Below, piece after piece: positions 14,661-22,343 of a stretch of 64,000 nt of DNA. Under the pieces are notes generated by a model. That model searched no databases. It saw nothing but the letters and a program-made list of their open reading frames with translations, and had not been told where the DNA came from. How positions within the stretch are numbered: the first letter of the stretch is position 1; every line of letters begins with the position of its first letter. The stretch covers positions 431,967 through 495,966 of the forward strand of contig NZ_BRCF01000001.1 in NCBI RefSeq assembly GCF_023707985.1, in the 5' to 3' direction. The DNA comes from Sporosarcina sp. NCCP-2716. GTDB lineage: Bacteria; Bacillota; Bacilli; Bacillales_A; Planococcaceae. The translations under genes and the position numbers were made by a program.

Positions 14661-17435
14661 ATGGAAAAGTTGAAATTTGCTGTCGTCGATCTGGAGACAA
14701 CCGGCCATTCTCCTGAAAAAGGGGACCGGATCATCCAGATTGCGATCATGTTTATCGAAAACGGGGAACTCGTGAAGGAATATGTCCGTTTCGTCAATCC
14801 GGGTCAGCCCATTCCGGTGTTCATCCAGGAACTGACAGGTATTTCGGAGCAGGATGTCGCATCGGCCCCCGAGTTCGGGGAGATTGCGCTCGAAGTGTCC
14901 GAAATGCTGACCGGCTGGGTGTTCACCGCGCATAACACGCAGTTCGATCTGCCGTTTCTCCAGAAGGAATTCGCACGGTGCGCTGTCCCGCTCTGGCAGG
15001 GACGGCAGATCGATACGGTGGAGCTCGCTAAGATCGTCTTTCCGTCGGCAGTGAGCTACCGCTTGAAGGAGCTCACTGAAGAGCTCAGCATCCCGCTGCC
15101 ATCAGCACACAGGGCGGACGATGATGCAAAGGCGGCCGCCTATCTGCTGCTCCGCTGCATCGAAAAAGTGGAGCAGCTGCCTGAACGGACGATCTCCCTT
15201 CTCCATAAGCGGTCCTTCACACTGAAATCGGACATCTCCGTCCTGTTCCACCTTGCGCTGAACGGCAGGCGGAGCCGGACGGCAGATGATCATCTGCCGC
15301 GGTTCAGGGGGATCCCGTATCGCAGGGCCGGTCTGCTCGTGCGGCCTGAGAACAGGCACCCTGCCTTCCCGGACAGCCGGGAGGCGAAGGACAGTTTGCT
15401 CCGGAGCACATATGCATCCTACGAAACGCGGGCGTCCCAGCTTGAATTCATGGATACGGCGTGGGATTCGCTCCAGCGCGGGACGGAAGTGATGGTGGAA
15501 GTGCCGACCGGCATGGGGAAGACCATCTCCTACCTGCTTCCGGCTGCCGTGCATGCCATCCAGCAGTCACGTCCTGTCATCGTGAGCACCTACACGAACC
15601 ATCTTGCCGACAAGATCATCGGCGAAGAGGCGTCCGCCGTCGCATCGGCGCTTTCGATGCCCGTACATGCCGTAGTTCTGAAAGGCCGCAGCCATTACAT
15701 TTCCCTCGGCAAATTCGCGGAACTGCTGCTGAGCGGTGAATCGAGCTACGATAATGTCTTCACCGAGATGCAGCTCCTCGTCTGGCTCACGGAGACAGCG
15801 ACAGGCGATCTGAACGAACTGAACCTGTCAGGCGGCGGTATGCTCTACATCGACCGTGTCCGCAAACGGTCTTCCAAGCTGCAGGAAGACGAAATGGATG
15901 CCGACTATCATCGCTTGGCCCTGCAGAACTGCCGGAATGCCGATCTTGTCATCACCAACCATTCTCTGCTGCTGAGCGATGGAGATACGAGGGACCGGAT
16001 GATCGAGGATGCAAGCGGGCTGATCGTCGACGAAGCCCATCAGCTCATCCACGCTGCCTATAAGACGAATGAAGTGATCTTCTCCTTCACGAATTGGAAA
16101 TATGTCATGGGTCAGATCTCCTCGGAGGCGGAAGATCAGATCAGCAGCCGGCTGGAGAGTCTGCTCGTGAGGAAGAAAATGTACCGTTCAAGGAAAAAGG
16201 AGGCGCTCGTCCGTGCCTTCGACAGCTTTTTGAAAGCGTTCGATGACTCCGTGCGCGAACTGGTCGGTCCGGAATCGATCAGGCGCGGACATGTGAAAGG
16301 GAGCCGACTCCATATCGAACTCGATCAGATTCCCGCTGACAGGGATATCCTGACGGAAGCGGACGCTGCGCTTGGGCGCCTGATCGGCTGTATGGAAGAG
16401 TATGCCGGGGCGCTAGTCCTGGAGACGGACAGCCTGTCACCAAAAGAACACGCGGTCCTTGCGGAATGGCAGTATTGGACGGATGAATTGCGCATGAAAC
16501 GCGGCGAATGGGTCGAACTTTTCCTGGAAGAAGGAGAAGACGGCACCGTGTGGATGGAACAGGACGAACGGAGCATCCCCGGCAGCCTCCAGGTCATCAA
16601 GAGTCCGTACGACAGCGCCCGGGTGATCCGGAAAGCGCTCAGCCCTTTCTTCGAAGCGGGTCAGGGGGTCGTCTGGACGTCCGGCACGATGACCGTCAAG
16701 AGTGATGAACGATTCGTCGCCCGCCAGCTCGGAGCGCAGGCGGATGTGCCGGTGAAGAAACTGCTGGCGCCTGCCCATTTCTATAAGGGCGCCCAGCTGT
16801 TCATCGTGGAGGATATGCCGGACATCCAGCAAGTGTCCCAGGCGGAATATGTGGAGGAAGTGGCGGAAGCCGTCGTCCAGACCGTCATGGTGACCGGGGG
16901 GAGACTTTTCGTCCTGTTCACCTCGCAGGATATGCTGAAGCACACGTACGACCTGATCTACGACAGCGGCCTGCTGGAAGAATACGCGCTGATCGCCCAG
17001 GGGATCAGTTCAGGGAGCCGGTACCGCCTGCTTAAGTCGTTCCGGCAGTATGGCAAGGCCGTATTGTTCGGGACCAACAGTTTCTGGGAAGGGGTCGATG
17101 TGCCGGGTAACGATCTGTCGGCGATCATCATCGTGCGACTGCCGTTCTCCTCACCATCCGAGCCGATCTTCAAAGCGAAGACAGCCCAGCTGAACAAGCA
17201 TGGGCAGAATGCATTCAGCGGGTATGCACTGCCGGAAGCGATCCTCCGGCTGCGGCAGGGATTCGGACGGCTGATCCGTTCATCCGAGGATACCGGGTTT
17301 TTCATCATCCTCGACAGGCGCATCGAAACGAAGTCGTATGGAAAGAAGTTCCTTGAAGCGCTTCCGGACGTACCCGTAAAAAAAGTGTCACTTGCACGTA
17401 TGGTAGACGAACTCGATAATTGCTATAATAAATGA
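14661..17435 (+). CDS. dinG: DinG family protein with N-terminal DEDDh exonuclease domain
   Basis: 924 residues. Residues 1 to about 170 form a DnaQ-like 3'-5' exonuclease: DLETTG (D10, E12), HNTQFDLPF and HRADDDAKA supply the acidic residues and His. The rest is a superfamily 2 helicase-like region with VPTGMGKT (281-288), VDEAH (456-460) and QGFGRLIRS. The four cysteines that bind an iron-sulfur cluster in E. coli DinG are missing. The S. aureus DinG of this type is reported to act as a nuclease rather than a helicase. It stands between panD and ypmB, as in B. subtilis. Confidence 0.95.
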   Translation: MEKLKFAVVDLETTGHSPEKGDRIIQIAIMFIENGELVKEYVRFVNPGQPIPVFIQELTGISEQDVASAPEFGEIALEVSEMLTGWVFTAHNTQFDLPFLQKEFARCAVPLWQGRQIDTVELAKIVFPSAVSYRLKELTEELSIPLPSAHRADDDAKAAAYLLLRCIEKVEQLPERTISLLHKRSFTLKSDISVLFHLALNGRRSRTADDHLPRFRGIPYRRAGLLVRPENRHPAFPDSREAKDSLLRSTYASYETRASQLEFMDTAWDSLQRGTEVMVEVPTGMGKTISYLLPAAVHAIQQSRPVIVSTYTNHLADKIIGEEASAVASALSMPVHAVVLKGRSHYISLGKFAELLLSGESSYDNVFTEMQLLVWLTETATGDLNELNLSGGGMLYIDRVRKRSSKLQEDEMDADYHRLALQNCRNADLVITNHSLLLSDGDTRDRMIEDASGLIVDEAHQLIHAAYKTNEVIFSFTNWKYVMGQISSEAEDQISSRLESLLVRKKMYRSRKKEALVRAFDSFLKAFDDSVRELVGPESIRRGHVKGSRLHIELDQIPADRDILTEADAALGRLIGCMEEYAGALVLETDSLSPKEHAVLAEWQYWTDELRMKRGEWVELFLEEGEDGTVWMEQDERSIPGSLQVIKSPYDSARVIRKALSPFFEAGQGVVWTSGTMTVKSDERFVARQLGAQADVPVKKLLAPAHFYKGAQLFIVEDMPDIQQVSQAEYVEEVAEAVVQTVMVTGGRLFVLFTSQDMLKHTYDLIYDSGLLEEYALIAQGISSGSRYRLLKSFRQYGKAVLFGTNSFWEGVDVPGNDLSAIIIVRLPFSSPSEPIFKAKTAQLNKHGQNAFSGYALPEAILRLRQGFGRLIRSSEDTGFFIILDRRIETKSYGKKFLEALPDVPVKKVSLARMVDELDNCYNK
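17421..17429 (+). promoter_or_regulatory. Extended -10 promoter for ypmB-aspB-asnS
   Basis: TGC-TATAAT, a perfect extended -10 element, in the last codons of dinG. The -35 region (TGGTAG at 17401-17406) is poor. Confidence 0.5.
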
Positions 17436-17481
17436 GGTATCTAGACCGGCGGCTGCAAAGGCTGCCGGCAGGAACGCTCCA

Positions 17482-18000
17482 GTGGAGGAGCTCTTGCAAA
17501 CGGGATGTGAAATCGTGGTTAATTGGATAAAATTCTTCATCGTTTTTCTTTTTACGCTCGCTCTGCTGCTCACAAGTTTCGTTTTCTACAAAGCGTACCA
17601 GCCGGCAGCACAGTGGAAGGACCAGGCGGAAAAGGCCGCCGTGGCAGCAGGTCTGCTGAAGCAGGCTGACCGGGCTGAGCTGTACAGCGGTACCGAATCG
17701 TATACGGTCGTCTACGGGAAAGACGCAGCCGGCAAAGACAAAGCTGTTTTCATCGGCCGGGGGAAAAAAGACCGTGACCAGATGAAGGAGCTGACGCTGG
17801 CAAACGGCGTTTCGGCGAAACAGGCACTTGCCAATGTAAAACGGGAAATGCCGGTCAGCAAGCTGCTTCATGTTAAACTGGGCATGGAAGAGAACGAACC
17901 CATCTGGGAAGTCGCTTTCAAAAACGAAGCGGGCAAGCTCAACTATGTCTACGTGCTGGTGAAAGACGGTGCGTGGCAGAAACGGATAATGAATCTATAG
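17482..18000 (+). CDS. ypmB: Membrane-anchored YpmB (DUF5590/PepSY-like)
   Basis: About 160-170 residues: one N-terminal membrane helix (FFIVFLFTLALLLTSFVFY) and an extracytoplasmic PepSY-like domain with two similar halves. The start is uncertain: GTG 17482, TTG 17494 and GTG 17515 are in frame; GGAGG at 17484-17488 would favour TTG 17494. A GC-rich hairpin (17446-17469) precedes it. In B. subtilis a small gene, ypmA, separates dinG and ypmB; it is absent. Function unknown. Confidence 0.85.
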   Translation: MEELLQTGCEIVVNWIKFFIVFLFTLALLLTSFVFYKAYQPAAQWKDQAEKAAVAAGLLKQADRAELYSGTESYTVVYGKDAAGKDKAVFIGRGKKDRDQMKELTLANGVSAKQALANVKREMPVSKLLHVKLGMEENEPIWEVAFKNEAGKLNYVYVLVKDGAWQKRIMNL

Positions 18001-18038
18001 GCGGTGCGATACGGGCACCGGCAGAGGGAGTGATCGAC

Positions 18039-19232
18039 ATGAAAAAGCAATTGGCATCCAGAGTGGCGGCACTTTCACCTTCGACGACACTGGCCATCAC
18101 GGCGAAAGCGAAAGAGATGAAGGACTCAGGGATCGATGTCATCGGACTCGGGGCTGGGGAACCGGATTACAATACGCCTGCAAACATCCTGAATGCAGCA
18201 TGGAAGTCCATGGAGGAAGGCAAGACGAAATACACACCGTCCGGCGGTCTTCCGGAGTTGAAGGATGCAGTGATCCGCAAACTGGCGAGGGACCAGCAGC
18301 TGACATACGACCGCACGGAGATCATGGTCGGTGTGGGGGCGAAGCACGTCCTTTACACGCTTTTCCAGGCGATCCTGGACCCGCTCGACGAAGTGATCAT
18401 CCCTGCACCTTACTGGGTGAGCTATCCTGAACAAGTGAAGCTCGCCGGCGGGAAACCGGTGATCATCGACGCCGCGGCCGACGCGGACTACAAAGTGACC
18501 GCTGAACAGATCAGCCGTGCGGTGACGCCGAAGACGAAAGCGCTGATCCTGAATACGCCCGGCAATCCGACCGGAATGGTGTATTCTAAGCAGGAACTGA
18601 AAGAGATTGCAGATGTATGCCGGAAGCACGATCTGTGGATCGTATCCGATGAAATCTATGAAAAGCTGATTTACGGACAGGCGGAGCACGTATCGATCGC
18701 TCAGCTGTCGGACGATGCGAAGCAGCGGACATTCATCGTCAACGGGGTCTCGAAATCCCATTCGATGACAGGCTGGCGCATCGGCTATATCGCCGGTGAC
18801 CGCGATGTCGTGAAGGCGATGACGAACCTTGCGAGCCATTCGACGTCGAACCCGGTCACCACTTCCCAATACGCAGCGATTGAAGCGTATAATGGACCTC
18901 AGGACGCTGTCGAGACGATGCGGAAGGATTTCGAATCGAGGCTCGAGCAGATCTACCCGCAGCTGCAGGCGATCCCCGGATTCCGCACCGTCAAGCCGCA
19001 AGGGGCGTTCTACCTGCTTCCGGATGTGACGGAAGCGGCAGCACATACGGGATACGCGGATGTGGATGCCTTTGCGAAAGCGCTGCTTGAAGAAGCGAAC
19101 GTCGCTGTCATCCCGGGAAGCGGGTTCGGCTCAGCCGAGACTATCCGGCTGTCCTATGCAACATCGATGGATCTGCTGGAAGAAGCGGTTCAGCGGATCC
19201 GCAGTTTCGTCGAAAACAAATGGACTGACTAA
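18039..19232 (+). CDS. aspB: Aspartate aminotransferase (class I, PLP-dependent)
   Basis: Interconverts aspartate/2-oxoglutarate and oxaloacetate/glutamate. 397 residues. Fold type I signatures: NTPGNPTG, SDEIYEKLIY and the PLP lysine in SKSHSMTGWRIGY (Lys near residue 239). AGAGGGAG lies upstream of the chosen ATG; an in-frame ATG at 17973 lies inside ypmB. It lies directly before asnS, an arrangement that pairs aspartate supply with asparaginyl-tRNA synthesis. Confidence 0.96.
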   Translation: MKKQLASRVAALSPSTTLAITAKAKEMKDSGIDVIGLGAGEPDYNTPANILNAAWKSMEEGKTKYTPSGGLPELKDAVIRKLARDQQLTYDRTEIMVGVGAKHVLYTLFQAILDPLDEVIIPAPYWVSYPEQVKLAGGKPVIIDAAADADYKVTAEQISRAVTPKTKALILNTPGNPTGMVYSKQELKEIADVCRKHDLWIVSDEIYEKLIYGQAEHVSIAQLSDDAKQRTFIVNGVSKSHSMTGWRIGYIAGDRDVVKAMTNLASHSTSNPVTTSQYAAIEAYNGPQDAVETMRKDFESRLEQIYPQLQAIPGFRTVKPQGAFYLLPDVTEAAAHTGYADVDAFAKALLEEANVAVIPGSGFGSAETIRLSYATSMDLLEEAVQRIRSFVENKWTD

Positions 19233-19273
19233 TTACCGATTAGGTGCACTGCCTAAAGAATTTGGAGGCTGTT

Positions 19274-20569
19274 ATGAAAACGATCATGATACACGAAATG
19301 CCTGATCACGAAGGCGAAACAGTACGGATAGGCGCTTGGCTCTCAAACAAGCGTTCAAGCGGTAAAATTGCATTCCTTCAGCTTCGTGACGGCTCAGGAT
19401 TTGTCCAGGCTGTCGTTGTCAAAGAAGACGCCGGTGAGGACCTCTTCGCCAAAGCGAAAGGGCTGACACAGGAATCATCCCTCTATGTCACAGGAGAAGT
19501 GACAGCTGATGAACGCTCGAGCTTCGGCTATGAGCTGCAGGTGAAAGGGCTGGAAGTCATCCAGGCTGCGGAAGACTACCCGATCACACCGAAAGAGCAT
19601 GGCACGGAATTCCTGATGGACCACCGTCATTTGTGGCTCCGTTCACGGAAACAGCATGCAGTCATGAAAATCCGTGACGAAATCATCCGGGCGACGTATG
19701 AATTCTTCCATATGAACGGATTCGTCAAGATCGATCCGCCGATTTTGACAGGTTCATCACCGGAAGGCACTTCCGAACTGTTCCATACGAAATACTTCGA
19801 CGAAGATGCTTATTTGTCCCAGTCAGGCCAGCTGTACATGGAAGCGGCCGCAATGGCGCTCGGCAAGGTATTCTCGTTCGGTCCGACATTCCGGGCTGAG
19901 AAATCGAAGACCCGCCGGCACCTGATCGAATTCTGGATGATAGAGCCGGAGATGGCATTCATCGAGCATGCCGAGAGCCTCGAAGTGCAGGAGCAGTATG
20001 TCGCGCACATTGTGCAGTCCGTATTGCAGAACTGCAAACTTGAACTGGAACGTCTCGGACGTGATACATCGAAGCTGGAGAAGATCCAGGCGCCATTCCC
20101 GCGCATCACGTATGACGAAGCGATCGAATTCCTCCATAAGAACGGATTCGACGATATCGAATGGGGAGACGACTTCGGAGCACCGCACGAAACGGCCATC
20201 GCTGAAAGCTATGACATGCCGGTGTTCATCGTCAACTACCCGATCGGCATCAAGCCGTTCTACATGCAGCCCCACCCGGACCGGGATGACGTCGTGCTCT
20301 GTGCTGATCTCATCGCTCCGGAAGGGTACGGGGAGATCATCGGCGGTTCCGAGCGGATCCACGATTATGACCTGATGAAAAAACGGATCGAAGAGCACCA
20401 GCTCGATGCAGCTGCCTACGAATGGTACTTGGAACTCAGCAAATACGGAGCAGTGCCCCACTCAGGATTCGGACTGGGCCTTGAACGGACAGTCGCCTGG
20501 ATCTCTGGTGTCGAGCACGTACGGGAGACGATTCCGTTCCCGCGCCTCCTGAACCGGCTGTATCCATAA
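19274..20569 (+). CDS. asnS: Asparaginyl-tRNA synthetase
   Basis: Class IIb synthetase of 431 residues: an N-terminal OB-fold anticodon-binding domain (1-110) and a catalytic domain with motif 2 ([19 protein letters not shown]) and motif 3 ([13 protein letters not shown]). The ATG after TTTGGAGG is chosen; ten extra residues from an ATG at 19244 lack a site. No T-box leader fits in the 41 bases before it, so it is probably cotranscribed with aspB. Confidence 0.97.
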   Translation: MKTIMIHEMPDHEGETVRIGAWLSNKRSSGKIAFLQLRDGSGFVQAVVVKEDAGEDLFAKAKGLTQESSLYVTGEVTADERSSFGYELQVKGLEVIQAAEDYPITPKEHGTEFLMDHRHLWLRSRKQHAVMKIRDEIIRATYEFFHMNGFVKIDPPILTGSSPEGTSELFHTKYFDEDAYLSQSGQLYMEAAAMALGKVFSFGPTFRAEKSKTRRHLIEFWMIEPEMAFIEHAESLEVQEQYVAHIVQSVLQNCKLELERLGRDTSKLEKIQAPFPRITYDEAIEFLHKNGFDDIEWGDDFGAPHETAIAESYDMPVFIVNYPIGIKPFYMQPHPDRDDVVLCADLIAPEGYGEIIGGSERIHDYDLMKKRIEEHQLDAAAYEWYLELSKYGAVPHSGFGLGLERTVAWISGVEHVRETIPFPRLLNRLYP

Positions 20570-20596
20570 TAGTGAAAAAAGGAAGGAGTTCGCGAT

Positions 20597-21310
20597 ATGC
20601 AACAAGATGACCGGCTCCGGATGTGGATTGAGCAGGGGAATGTCACCATTCCCCAGCTTTTTTTTAGCTCCTACAAACAACTAGGAATCCGGGACACCGA
20701 TGCGATGCTGATCCTGCAGATGGAAGCGTATCGCACACAGACAATCGAATTCCCGACACCTGCAGATTTTGCGTCCCGCATGCACCTCAGTGAAAACGAA
20801 GTATCCCAGGTGATGCAGCGTCTCATGCAGAAAGGGTACTTGAAGATCGACCAGGGGAGCGACGAGGACGGGGTGCTGTTTGAACGGTTCTCGCTCATGC
20901 CGCTGTGGGAAGCGGTCGCTTCTTTCGAAACCGAACGCCGCCAGGACAAGGCGGCTGCCGGCGGAAAAGAGGAGGAAGGCCAGATTTTCGGGATATTCGA
21001 GCAGGAATTCGGCCGGCTGCTGTCCCCGATGGAATGTGAAACGATCGCCATGTGGATCGACCAGGATTATCACAGTCCTGAAATCATTCGCGCGGCCCTG
21101 AAAGAAGCCGTCATCGCGCAGAAGCTGAGCATGCGCTATATTGACCGGATCCTCTTTGAATGGAAGAAGAAGAACGTGACGACCCTGGCAGATGTGGAAA
21201 AACAGACGCAGGCCTTCCGGACGCCTGTGCAGGCCGGTCAGGCTGTCCGCCGGCAGGAGACGAAAAAACGGGTGCCTCTTTATAACTGGCTCGAAGACAG
21301 GGATGGGTGA
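20597..21310 (+). CDS. dnaD: Replication initiation protein DnaD
   Basis: Primosome component that remodels DNA at oriC and restart sites with DnaA and DnaB. 237 residues: an N-terminal winged helix domain and a C-terminal DnaB_2 domain holding the conserved YIDRILFEW (YxxxIxxxW) motif at about 180. AAAAAAGGAAGGAG precedes the ATG. Its 3' end abuts nth, as in B. subtilis. Confidence 0.95.
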   Translation: MQQDDRLRMWIEQGNVTIPQLFFSSYKQLGIRDTDAMLILQMEAYRTQTIEFPTPADFASRMHLSENEVSQVMQRLMQKGYLKIDQGSDEDGVLFERFSLMPLWEAVASFETERRQDKAAAGGKEEEGQIFGIFEQEFGRLLSPMECETIAMWIDQDYHSPEIIRAALKEAVIAQKLSMRYIDRILFEWKKKNVTTLADVEKQTQAFRTPVQAGQAVRRQETKKRVPLYNWLEDRDG

Positions 21311-21315
21311 GCGGG

Positions 21316-21969
21316 ATGCTGACGAAAACTGAATGGCAGTTCTGCCTCGAGGAGATCGGCCGGATGTTCCCGGATGCGCATTGTGAACTGGTCCACGAAA
21401 ATGCGTTCGAGCTGCTCATCGCCACGCTGCTGTCTGCGCAATGTACCGACGTCCTCGTCAACCGGGTGACAGCTGACCTGTTCCAGAAATACAAGACGCC
21501 GGATGATTATCTCGCTGTCCCCGTCGAGGAACTGCAGCAGGACATCCGGTCGATCGGCCTGTACCGAAACAAAGCGAAAAACATCCAGGCCCTCTCCTTC
21601 ATGCTTCTCAATAATTTCGGCGGTGTGGTGCCGGAAGAGCGGGATACGCTGACGACTTTGCCCGGCGTAGGCCGGAAAACGGCGAATGTCGTCGTTTCCA
21701 ATGCGTTCGGTGTTCCCGCGCTCGCTGTCGACACGCATGTTGAACGGGTGGCCAAGCGGCTCGGCATGAACCGCTGGAAAGACTCCCCGCTTGCCGTTGA
21801 GGAAAAACTGATGCGCTGGACACCGAGGGAACAGTGGACAGAGACACATCACCAGCTGATCTTCTTCGGCCGGTATCACTGCAAGGCGCAGAGACCGAAC
21901 TGTCCGGAATGTCCGCTGCTGCAGGTCTGCCGGGAAGGAAAGAAGAGGATGAAAGTCAATGAGTCTTGA
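21316..21969 (+). CDS. nth: Endonuclease III (DNA glycosylase/AP lyase)
   Basis: Removes oxidised pyrimidines in base excision repair. 217 residues. Helix-hairpin-helix LPGVGRKTANVVV with the catalytic Lys (about 117-129), catalytic Asp in AVDTHVERV, and a C-terminal [4Fe-4S] loop C-x6-C-x2-C-x5-C. ATG 21316 gives the usual N terminus; a GTG at 21307 overlapping the dnaD stop is the alternative. Its last codons overlap ypoC. Confidence 0.96.
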   Translation: MLTKTEWQFCLEEIGRMFPDAHCELVHENAFELLIATLLSAQCTDVLVNRVTADLFQKYKTPDDYLAVPVEELQQDIRSIGLYRNKAKNIQALSFMLLNNFGGVVPEERDTLTTLPGVGRKTANVVVSNAFGVPALAVDTHVERVAKRLGMNRWKDSPLAVEEKLMRWTPREQWTETHHQLIFFGRYHCKAQRPNCPECPLLQVCREGKKRMKVNES

Positions 21970-22291
21970 AGACACGAAGATCACGAAAGAAAGGCTTGCC
22001 CCGTATTTTGAACAGTGGGCATCCTGCAAACCGGAAATCCAGGAGAAATACGACCGTAAAGATGCATCTGTCCATGAAGACATGACGGACGCCATCGGCC
22101 GTTATGAAATCCTGCTCGGTATTTGTGCAATGGCAGGCGGTTCAGACCGGCGGACTAGACTGGAACCGCTGAACGGGAAAGAGCGGCTCCAGTTCGTCAA
22201 GGACAAGATCGCAAGTCCGTTCGCTTTGATCCAGCTGGACGGTCTTTATATAGAACTCCAGAAAAAAGCTGCCCGTTACACGGCACGATGA
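21959..22291 (+). CDS. ypoC: YpoC family protein
   Basis: 110 residues, soluble, charged, no known catalytic motif. It overlaps the nth 3' end by 11 bases and sits between nth and the convergent ponA, the position of ypoC in B. subtilis. AAGAGGATGAAAG supplies the binding site. Function unknown; name based on position and size. Confidence 0.8.
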   Translation: MSLEDTKITKERLAPYFEQWASCKPEIQEKYDRKDASVHEDMTDAIGRYEILLGICAMAGGSDRRTRLEPLNGKERLQFVKDKIASPFALIQLDGLYIELQKKAARYTAR

Positions 22292-22294
22292 AAA

Positions 22295-22338
22295 AACGCT
22301 CCGATCAGTCCCATTACGGGAAGATCGGAGCGTTTTTT
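22295..22338. terminator. Bidirectional terminator between ypoC and ponA
   Basis: AACGCTCCGATC ... GATCGGAGCGTTTTTTT: 12-base stem, A-run upstream and T-run downstream. Confidence 0.9.
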
Positions 22339-22343
22339 TCTGT

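Noticed and set aside
17446..17469. GC-rich hairpin after dinG as a terminator
   Set aside because: Perfect-looking stem but no T-run; ypmB needs transcription through it.
19233..19273. T-box upstream of asnS
   Set aside because: Only 41 bases are available and no AGGGTGG-type box is present.
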